A program made the translations under genes and the position numbers. The notes under the pieces were generated by a model, which was not told the DNA's origin, ran no database searches, and saw only the letters and a program-made list of their open reading frames with translations. A stretch of DNA of 7,750 bases from an uncultured Clostridium sp. (lineage in GTDB: Bacteria > Bacillota > Clostridia > Lachnospirales > Lachnospiraceae). Location: NCBI GenBank assembly GCA_900552885.1, contig USBM01000101.1:1-7750 (forward strand), written 5' to 3'. Below, in pieces: positions 1 through 6,300 of this stretch. Each line of letters starts with the position of its first letter. Within the stretch, counting starts at the first letter, position 1.

Positions 1-190
1 GAATGAGTGCAGGTACGTGGAGCACGCCAGCACTCGGTGAGCGATAGAATCGCGAACCTTAGTACTGCTGCGTGCGATTCGTAGCGCGAGCGTGCCTGCA
101 CCATCATGACACCTTCAAAGCGCCGGCTTCGAAACATTCAGGCATGCGCCCACATCAGCCGGAGACTTACGCTGTAGAAGATCTTTCATT
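1..190. other. GC-rich block with nested inverted repeats, possible structured RNA or dispersed repeat
   Basis: By hand count bases 1-180 are about 57% G+C, clearly above the AT-rich intergenic DNA elsewhere in the window. Several inverted repeats are visible: 7-17 with 91-101 (11 pairs, one a G-U wobble if read as plus-strand RNA), 5-10 with 30-35, 16-19 with 23-26, 47-53 with 74-80, 114-121 with 126-133 (one G-U if read as minus-strand RNA), and 123-128 with 157-162. Some exclude each other, and the wobble evidence points to both strands, so orientation is unresolved. The extended -10 site at 201-209 would transcribe it on the minus strand. No convincing gene is present: the minus strand has a 24-codon ORF at 115-189 without a clear ribosome site and another open frame from 107 to the edge. 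I do not recognise a known RNA family. Confidence 0.4.
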
Positions 191-200
191 TCTTTAGGGA

Positions 201-230
201 ATTATAACACAGATGTATCATTCTTGAAAA
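201..230 (-). promoter_or_regulatory. Extended -10 promoter reading left into the GC-rich block
   Basis: On the minus strand 209-201 reads TGTTATAAT, an exact TGnTATAAT extended -10 element. The best -35 is TTTTCA at 230-225, 18 bases upstream and matching 4 of 6 positions, which is acceptable when an extended -10 is present. The predicted start is near 194, just before the GC-rich block, so a separate minus-strand transcript probably begins here and leaves the window on the left. Confidence 0.45.
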
Positions 231-313
231 GAGAACAAAAAGTAAGGGCAGATCTGCCGCCTAACCAACAAGTAGTCGATAACCTATCACACTCGTTCGC
301 AACAATCTGCCCT
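230..313 (-). ncRNA. Multi-stem RNA element closed by a 9-bp stem and followed by a U-rich tract
   Basis: Read as minus-strand RNA, AGGGCAGAU (313-305) pairs perfectly with AUCUGCCCU (253-245). Inside, AACGAGU (297-291) pairs with ACUUGUU (273-267) through seven pairs including one G-U that would be an A-C mismatch on the other strand. This stem is extended by 290-289 with 276-275 and by UAUC/GAUA (278-281 with 285-288) around a three-base loop. A U-rich tract containing five consecutive U follows (244-230), as in an intrinsic terminator. It lies 41 bases past the stop of the 75-aa gene, with no clear promoter of its own, so it could be that gene's elaborate terminator or 3' UTR, a separate small RNA, or an aptamer-plus-terminator leader. 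Bases 247-258 also form a palindrome, GGCAGATCTGCC, allowing an alternative short hairpin. Strand choice rests on the wobble pair and the U tract. Confidence 0.5.
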
Positions 314-354
314 GTATGAGGAGAAAAACAAGATAAAGAAAACACTCACATGTA

Positions 355-582
355 CTATAATTGCTTGAAACTCAACTTCAGTCTTGTCGATGCGTCATCC
401 GGCAAGATCTGATGCTCCTTGAACTTGAAAAATTCATAGGAATTACATTCCATGAACTGTGCATTCGGCTGTACCTGGACTATCTGCTTTGCATCTTTCG
501 TAGTGCACGCAGCAATTGCTTCTCCGGAATACAAATCAAAAACAATATAATTCTTATCTTCTTTCTTGCCAAATAATCCCAT
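355..582 (-). CDS. Small hypothetical cytoplasmic protein, 75 aa
   Basis: I do not recognise this protein. It begins MGLFGKKEDKNYIVFDLYSG and has no signal peptide, membrane segment or metal-binding cluster; it has only two cysteines. The composition is mixed, with alternating hydrophobic residues suggesting a small alpha/beta fold. The N-terminal MGLFGKK is a short basic lead-in common in small cytosolic Bacillota proteins. An in-frame GTG lies at 588, but ATG at 582 is preferred because the ribosome site GAGGTG (593-588) leaves 7 bases between AGG and ATG and would itself overlap the GTG. A near-consensus promoter lies about 50 bases upstream, so it is probably transcribed alone; a structured element with a U-rich tail follows. 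It is likely a real expressed gene, given the good promoter and ribosome site, but its function is unknown. Confidence 0.75.
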   Translation of the reverse strand: MGLFGKKEDKNYIVFDLYSGEAIAACTTKDAKQIVQVQPNAQFMECNSYEFFKFKEHQILPDDASTRLKLSFKQL

Positions 583-634
583 ATACACACCTCGCTCTGA
601 TCAAGCAACCTGTCTTTGTGTTCTTTATGTGCAT

Positions 635-663
635 ATTATACTATATGTTTTAGTAAATTTCAA
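635..663 (-). promoter_or_regulatory. Sigma-A promoter of the 75-aa gene
   Basis: On the minus strand, TTGAAA (663-658) and TATAAT (640-635) are separated by exactly 17 bases. The -10 is perfect and the -35 matches 5 of 6 consensus positions. AT-rich DNA upstream could act as an UP element. The predicted start near 628 gives a leader of about 45 bases before the ATG at 582. The rest of the gap between 590 and 844 shows no gene and no convincing terminator for the gene upstream of it. Confidence 0.8.
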
Positions 664-844
664 CAATTAAATTGAATTTTATCAATAATTTGTTAAAATC
701 TATGCATATTAAACAACGTGCTTAGTGCATTATATCCATGTCTTATACAGTTATTTCCAAAAAACTACATTAATTGTATGTTATTCAACGTTTGCCTTCT
801 TCCATTCTGTGCGTATTGCATAACACCATTATACAATCTGTCAG

Positions 845-1606
845 TCACTTCAGAAAAACAACCATATAATCCCGATATCGTAATGCACAATTATTGCGCT
901 GACATTTCGAATTCGTCCGCTCCTGAATTGCAATTGTATGAAAAAATGATCGCCAAAGATCTTCATATTCTTCTCCCTGACTATGCATCCAGATTCTCTC
1001 CAATACATCCACTGCCAGTGGAGACAAATACCACTTCTTTCCTCTTTCATGAAACAATCCCATCCGATGTGTCTCATCTAATACGACGAAATGTTCTTCC
1101 GGGAAACGATCTGCAAAATGATTTGCCATCAAAGGTAAAACTTGATTCTTCGGCTTAATTCTGGCAATCAGAATTCCCTCTTCCGACTCCCCAAACCTCA
1201 CGAATTCACGAAACAAGTGCGCCTCATTCGACACTGCACGACTTAATTCAAACAAACGGCACACCGTGTCATTGGTATGCATGGTTACAACCTTAGGACC
1301 ATATGTAAATCCCATCTTCAAAAAATGATAGATCACGTCTATCTTCTCTTCTTCACAGGAAAGAGACGCCTTATACATCATATCATATGCCTCATGACCA
1401 ATCTTACGGCTTACAGACCTTGCAACCTTAACTGCCTTATCTAAATCCGTCTGTACATACACATAATCTGTAAAAAATTCCATCATATAATTATCTTCCA
1501 CACGTATCGACAACTGTCCATCCGGTATTCCCGCCGCCCACGCATCATAGATTGCCGTAAAAATTCCATCCGGTGTATCTTCACACAAATAAACAACCCG
1601 ATTCAC
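845..1606 (-). CDS. TIGR03915/DUF4130 family protein, partner of the radical SAM repair protein (probable DNA metabolism)
   Basis: This 253-aa protein matches the family called 'probable DNA metabolism protein' (TIGR03915, DUF4130 region). The recognisable features are the N-terminal VVYLCEDTPDGIFTAIYDAW, the central EFVRFGESEEGILIARIKPK and VLPLMANHFADRFP segments, the WYLSPL segment, and the C-terminal ending in FFHTIAIQERTN and CALRYRDYM. Its length is normal for the stand-alone form. In some other bacteria the family is fused to a uracil-DNA-glycosylase-like domain (known of the family); no such extension is present here. The start is GTG at 1606: its first bases overlap the TGA of the radical SAM gene, and GGAGG at 1618-1614, inside the last codons of that gene, lies 7 bases upstream. 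Translation is therefore probably coupled. No signal peptide or membrane segment is seen, so it is cytoplasmic. Its molecular activity is unknown; a role in recognising or processing DNA damage with its partner is inferred from linkage and the SOS-type promoter. Confidence 0.88.
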   Translation of the reverse strand: MNRVVYLCEDTPDGIFTAIYDAWAAGIPDGQLSIRVEDNYMMEFFTDYVYVQTDLDKAVKVARSVSRKIGHEAYDMMYKASLSCEEEKIDVIYHFLKMGFTYGPKVVTMHTNDTVCRLFELSRAVSNEAHLFREFVRFGESEEGILIARIKPKNQVLPLMANHFADRFPEEHFVVLDETHRMGLFHERGKKWYLSPLAVDVLERIWMHSQGEEYEDLWRSFFHTIAIQERTNSKCQRNNCALRYRDYMVVFLK

Positions 1607-3000
1607 GATACATCCTCCATTCCCATATCCTGAAATAATGATAATTGCCGAAATGTGATATCATAATCCAATTCCCAATTCTTCTTATGATCCAGCTCTA
1701 AAATACGTCTCATAATGTAGTCCTCATCAATCTTGGTCTGATATAGCATCTTGCCACCGCAGGTAATAAAATAATGTGCCCGCTTCAAAACCACACCGAT
1801 CCGCTTCAATCCATTAAATGTAATCTTCGCCGTCCGTCTTGCCATCACAATTCTTCTTGCAGACTTGACTCCAATTCCCGGCACACGTAATAACATTGCA
1901 TAAGATGCCTGATTCACTTCTACCGGAAACAATTCCAAATGCCGCAATGCCCATTCGCACTTTGGATCTAAATATACGTTGAAATTCGGTCGATCTTCGG
2001 TCAATAATTCCCCGGCTTCAAACCCGTAAAATCGCATAAGCCAATCCGCCTGATACAAACGGTGCTCTCGCAGCAATGGCGGCTTTGTTCCAACTGCCGG
2101 CAGATCCGAATCATCATTCAATGCAATATATGCCGAGTAAAACACACGTCTAAGATCAAATTGCCGATATAACGCTTGTGCGACAGACAAAATCTGATAA
2201 TCATTCTCCGATGTAGCCCCCACGATCATCTGTGTACTCTGTCCCGCCGGGACAAAGTTCTTTCGATTTTTAGGAGGAATCATCAATCCATTATTCTGTC
2301 GCTCCATTAAGGTATAATTATCTTCTCCCTTCAGTAAAAGATCCTGTCCTCCTTGCATACCGATCCGATGAATCCCGCTATATCCTTCTCCAATTCGATT
2401 CTGAATCTGTCTTATCGGTGTCAGGATTGTCTGCCTCGTCTTATTCGGTGCCAGTTCCCGAAGACCTTCTGCCGTAGGAAGTTCCAGATTCGTACTCATA
2501 CGATCTGCCAGATATCCAACCATCTCGATCACACGGGAATCTGCCCCCGGAATCGACTTCACATGAATATATCCATTAAAATGATGCTCCTCGCGCAACA
2601 TCTTAAGTGCAATATAGATCTCCTCCATTGTCCGGGTCGGATTGTTCCGAATACCAGAACTTAGAAATAATCCTTCAATATAATTACGGCGATAAAACTG
2701 CATCGTAAGTTCACATACTTCTTCCGGCGTAAAAGAGGTCCTAATCGTATCATTCGACTTCCTGTTCACGCAATACTTGCAATCATAGATACACTCATTC
2801 GTATAGAGGATCTTAAGCAGCGACACACATCTTCCATCTGACGAAAAACTATGGCAAATACCACAGGCCGCTGTATTGCCTGTCATTCCTTGCTTTCCCT
2901 TACGTTCTACTCCACTTGATGTACAGGCAACATCATACTTCGCACCGTCTGCAAGAATCGTCAACTTCTCTTCCAATGATAAATCTTCCATTATCGTCAT
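1603..3000 (-). CDS. Radical SAM protein with helix-hairpin-helix motif, putative DNA modification/repair (TIGR03916-like)
   Basis: This 465-aa protein has the radical SAM signature CIYDCKYC (Cys70, Cys74, Cys77), which binds the 4Fe-4S cluster that cleaves S-adenosylmethionine. Further N-terminal cysteines at 26, 46, 49 and 58 surround the segment CGICHSFSSDGRC and might hold a second metal site. A TIM-barrel-like middle follows (LFLSSGI near 111, GYIHVKSIPG near 143, STNLELPT near 169, GQSTQMIVGA near 253). Near residues 370-389 is a helix-hairpin-helix DNA-binding motif, LLRVPGIGVKSARRI. This arrangement matches the family annotated as putative DNA modification/repair radical SAM protein. 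ATG at 3000 is chosen because AAGAGG (3014-3009) sits 8 bases upstream; the in-frame GTG at 3009 would overlap that site. A later ATG at 2991 is possible. The gene heads a two-gene operon behind a promoter with a LexA box. The substrate is unknown; DNA or a nucleotide lesion is inferred. Confidence 0.92.
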   Translation of the reverse strand: MTIMEDLSLEEKLTILADGAKYDVACTSSGVERKGKQGMTGNTAACGICHSFSSDGRCVSLLKILYTNECIYDCKYCVNRKSNDTIRTSFTPEEVCELTMQFYRRNYIEGLFLSSGIRNNPTRTMEEIYIALKMLREEHHFNGYIHVKSIPGADSRVIEMVGYLADRMSTNLELPTAEGLRELAPNKTRQTILTPIRQIQNRIGEGYSGIHRIGMQGGQDLLLKGEDNYTLMERQNNGLMIPPKNRKNFVPAGQSTQMIVGATSENDYQILSVAQALYRQFDLRRVFYSAYIALNDDSDLPAVGTKPPLLREHRLYQADWLMRFYGFEAGELLTEDRPNFNVYLDPKCEWALRHLELFPVEVNQASYAMLLRVPGIGVKSARRIVMARRTAKITFNGLKRIGVVLKRAHYFITCGGKMLYQTKIDEDYIMRRILELDHKKNWELDYDITFRQLSLFQDMGMEDVS

Positions 3001-3008
3001 AACACACA

Positions 3009-3014
3009 CCTCTT
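3009..3014 (-). promoter_or_regulatory. Ribosome binding site deciding the start of the radical SAM gene
   Basis: AAGAGG reads on the minus strand 8 bases before ATG at 3000. It overlaps the in-frame GTG codon at 3009-3007, which makes the longer reading unlikely. Confidence 0.65.
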
Positions 3015-3051
3015 ATTCATATACATACCCCACGTACTCAAACATCAGTTC

Positions 3052-3065
3052 CGAACATTTGTTCT
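3052..3065. promoter_or_regulatory. LexA (DinR) SOS box
   Basis: The plus strand reads CGAACATTTGTTCT. The Bacillota LexA/DinR consensus is CGAACATATGTTCG, so 12 of 14 positions match, with both half-site cores GAAC and GTTC intact at the correct spacing. The box overlaps the predicted transcription start (about 3064) of the radical SAM operon, which is a classic position for repression. It predicts induction of the operon when RecA triggers LexA self-cleavage after DNA damage. The match is seen directly; LexA binding is inferred. Confidence 0.78.
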
Positions 3066-3070
3066 TTTAT

Positions 3071-3099
3071 AAGATATCATATTTCTTCTTCTGTTTCAA
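3071..3099 (-). promoter_or_regulatory. Promoter of the radical SAM / DUF4130 operon
   Basis: On the minus strand, TTGAAA (3099-3094, 5 of 6 consensus) and TATCTT (3076-3071, 4 of 6) are 17 bases apart. The start is predicted near 3064, within the SOS box, leaving a leader of about 64 bases. A TATAAA at 3072-3067 is an alternative -10, but its spacing to the same -35 is too long (about 21 bases). Confidence 0.6.
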
Positions 3100-3206
3100 G
3101 AAGAAATTCTTTCCAGAACAGCGAGATGTCTGCGACTCTTTTGCGCCACACAGAATTGTGAATCAATTATCTTCTTCTCCACAGATGCGCATCCTTCGCA
3201 GAGTGT

Positions 3207-3244
3207 TTTTTGCATTATAGGATAACTTTCCTATAATGCAAAAA
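3207..3244. repeat. Perfect 16-bp inverted repeat flanked by T and A runs
   Basis: TGCATTATAGGA (3211-3222) and TCCTATAATGCA (3229-3240) are exact reverse complements around the loop TAACTT. Pairing of TTTT (3207-3210) with AAAA (3241-3244) extends the arms to 16 bp. The T run precedes and the A run follows the hairpin on both strands. It therefore lacks the downstream U tract of a standard terminator unless the terminal A-U pairs open. It abuts the GH16 terminator and shares 3241-3244 with it. It may be a back-up bidirectional terminator, an RNA 3'-end stabiliser or a small repeat element. Confidence 0.7.
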
Positions 3245-3278
3245 GGATAATACAGCATTTCTACTACATTATCCTTTT
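3241..3278 (-). terminator. Intrinsic terminator of the GH5-GH16 operon
   Basis: On the minus strand AAAAGGATAAT (3278-3268) pairs perfectly with ATTATCCTTTT (3251-3241) around a 16-base loop. The 3' arm ends in T residues continuing to TTTTTGC, so the stem foot and U tract coincide. A bulged C at 3279 allows further pairing of 3280-3282 with 3238-3240. It lies about 50 bases past the stop of the GH16 gene. The stem is AT-rich, so termination may be partial; the adjacent second hairpin could help. Confidence 0.68.
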
Positions 3279-3326
3279 CTGCTCACCCATTGCTAACACT
3301 CCGGGAATATCTTTTATCTTTTTATA

Positions 3327-6300
3327 TTACTTATCAACCTTAACTGCTGATACATCTGAAATTTTAATTGTATGTGGTCCTATCTTTTCTCCACCTTCCG
3401 GTGTTCCTAATAATAACATAAATTCACCAGTTTCTGTTGAATTCTCCGTCCACTCAATCTCTTCTTCAAATGTATAAGATTCATTTGCTGTTAATGGAAT
3501 ATCTGAATAAAATCCCTTATACTCCTGTTCGGGATCACGTAACCCCATCTTATACACCCGATCAACACTTGAGGTTATAGTGTAAGTAACCTTATAAGTA
3601 TGTCCCTTTACCAATGCAAGATTCTGCTGTGCATATTGAATATCCCAGTTGTTTTTTCCTGTGTCTCCTGTAATTGTAAACTCACCATCATTAAAAGTAG
3701 TTCCATCATTTACTACACTACGCATCTGATCTAACATGTTAACATTCTTCGGCATTTCTGACTCATCAATCTCTTCTAAATTGATATTATCTATACAGAT
3801 TCTATGCTGTTCCTGAATCTGTTTACCACCAACTGCACCCATTGCAATATTGAATATAGCCGCTGTATCTGTATCATATGACATCTTAAACGGAACATTT
3901 ACCGTTTGATACTCATTTGATACATCAATTTCATTCTGAACATACGGTGTCCAATCCTCTCCTCCATCCTTATTCTTATATACTAATCCATTTCTTTGAA
4001 TCGCATAAGATACTTTACGATCGATCGAAGACTTAATATCAAATGTCAAACGATAGCATTTATCTTTTTCTAATGCAACCGCATTCTGCTTTAACTGGAT
4101 ATGGAAATCCTTCTCTCCGGTATCCTTAATCGTTATATCAAATGCATTATCCTCCGACTGGCTGTCTACTACATAGCTTACATTTCCCGGTGTATTGGCA
4201 TATACCTCATATCCGGCAAGACCTGCATTGAAGGATCCATTCTTAATCAATGTATCTTCAACAATAGAAATATTATCTAAATATACGGTATCGTTGACAC
4301 CTACATAAAACTTAATATCGTCAATATCTGCTATCGTTGCATCTTTTGCAACTTCAAACTTATAAGACTGTGTCTTGGAGTCTTTATTGATAACAAACTC
4401 TTGCTCTTCTCCTGCAACCAATACCTTAATTGTAGCTTCATTATTCTCTGTCACTGCATCAAATGTCAATTCATACTTTCCTGGTGTAAGTGGTAACTCT
4501 GTCTGTGCAACCGTAATATCCTTAACATCTTCGCAGTCCTTTGTTGTAACTTTTAATCTTCTGTTATCTGTTACACCCGTCACCTTATAAGATACTTCTT
4601 TGTTCTGTTTATTTTCAATTGTCCAGTACTGCATATATTTCTTTCCAGCTTCTGTACCTTCCTGGAACTTACCGTTATATACATAATTACCATCCGTCAG
4701 CACTTTCTTACTGTTGTCAATCTCAACACTTCCGGTCTTTACGATAGCTACATTTCCTATGTATACATCTGCTGTTGATGCAGTATTTCCTAAATTAAAC
4801 TCCAATCTTGCATTCGCATCATCATGATCTTTCACCGTAAATTCATATGTGTATGTCTGTTTATCTGTTGTAAGATTAACCACTGTATCCTGCATATATC
4901 TTGCATAGTTATAATCCGGTGCGGATACACCCACCTTCATCGTTCTTTCACTTGCTGCATATGCATCAAATGTAACTTTATATGTTCCACCTTGTTTGAC
5001 CGGTACATTTGGCTGCACAAACTGAATTGAATAATCTTCTGTACCTGCCTCTGTTGTACTAATCTTGACCGCTTTTGTTAATTTCTCGTCATCTACAATT
5101 GCTGCATTACCTTCACCACCCTGCTGTGTCTCGAACTTCCATGTAGAATCTCCTTTTCCAGACAGATCATCCGCTTTACTGAAATCACCATTTTTCAAAT
5201 GTGTCTGTCCTGCTTCCGGCTCAACCACTTCTTTTTGTGCCGGCTTTTCAACAGATGCTTCTAAATCATCATAATATTTCTGATCTTTCTGATATGCCCG
5301 GACATAATCTACTTCCAATGCCTGATCTGCATAAGTTGTATTTTCATCCGGATATCCAACCCAGCTTCCACCAATGGCAAGATTCAAGATCATATAGAAT
5401 GGCTGATCAAACGGTGCCGGATATGCAACGGTTCCCTGTCCTTCTGTTGTTGAATACCAATCCTTTGCTTCATGATATTTCATACCATCTACATACCACA
5501 CAATTTTTCCCGGTTCCCATTCTACTGTAAATGTATGATATTCACTTGCAAAATCCGGGCCATCTAATGTATATGTACCCTGTTTCTGTCCATGCGGATT
5601 ACCATAATGAATGGTTCCATACGCTTTATTAGTCTCCTGACCCATAACCTCCATGATGTCAATCTCGCCACATCTTGGCCACTGTCCATACAGATTCTCA
5701 TTCGCAGGCATCATCCAGAACGCCGGTAAATAGCCCTTTCCGGTCGGAACCTTTACTCTCGTTTCAAACAATCCATAAGTAAAATCGTGTTTTCCCTGTG
5801 TATTCACACGACCGGAGGTATACGATTTTTCCCCGTTTTCACCGTCTTTTTCAACCGGCTTAATCACAAGCTTACCATCTTTTACATAAATATTCTCTGT
5901 ATTATCTACATAAGCCTGCCACTCCTTATTTACCCATCCCGGTTCATGTGTCTCTACATTCCAATCGTTACGATTTAACTCCTCACCATCAAACTCATCC
6001 TTCCATTTCAAGGTATATCCCTCATAAGAAAGATCTTTCTTCTCTGGTTTTTCAGGCTTTTCAGGCTTGTCCTGCTTATCATCTTCAGATGGTTTCTGCT
6101 CTTCGTTCTTTTTATCCTCTGAGGGCTTTGTAACCTCATCCTTTTTATCTGTTGTTGACTCTGTTGTACTTGTCTGTGTCGTACTCTGCGTTGTTGCATT
6201 TGTTGACTCTGTTGTACTTGTCTGTGTCGTACTCTGCGTTGTTGTATCCGTCTCTTTCTTTCTTACAACAACTTTTATCCGTGTCTTCTTCTTGGAATTT

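Noticed and set aside
1..107. Minus-strand open frame from ATG at 107 to the window edge (begins MMVQARSRYE)
   Set aside because: Overlaps the frame above, lacks an SD and has an Arg/Cys/Trp-rich composition typical of spurious GC-rich reading.
115..189. 24-codon minus-strand ORF starting MKDLLQRKSPADVG, with the same frame open to base 1 after one TGA
   Set aside because: No ribosome site, stop in the middle, and the region is dominated by inverted repeats; no recognisable protein. Kept only as a possibility under the GC-rich block.
224..319. Plus-strand frame reading through the stem element (contains ADLPPNQQVVDN)
   Set aside because: No ATG or ribosome site, and it coincides exactly with the base-paired element; likely spurious.
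590..844. Terminator for the DUF4130 gene
   Set aside because: A T6 run lies at about 759-764, but only a very weak 4-bp stem precedes it on the minus strand; not enough to call.
718..1158. 146-codon plus-strand open frame
   Set aside because: About 310 of its 441 bases lie antisense to the DUF4130 gene, whose protein matches a known family. No ribosome site and an unremarkable cysteine/proline-rich translation.
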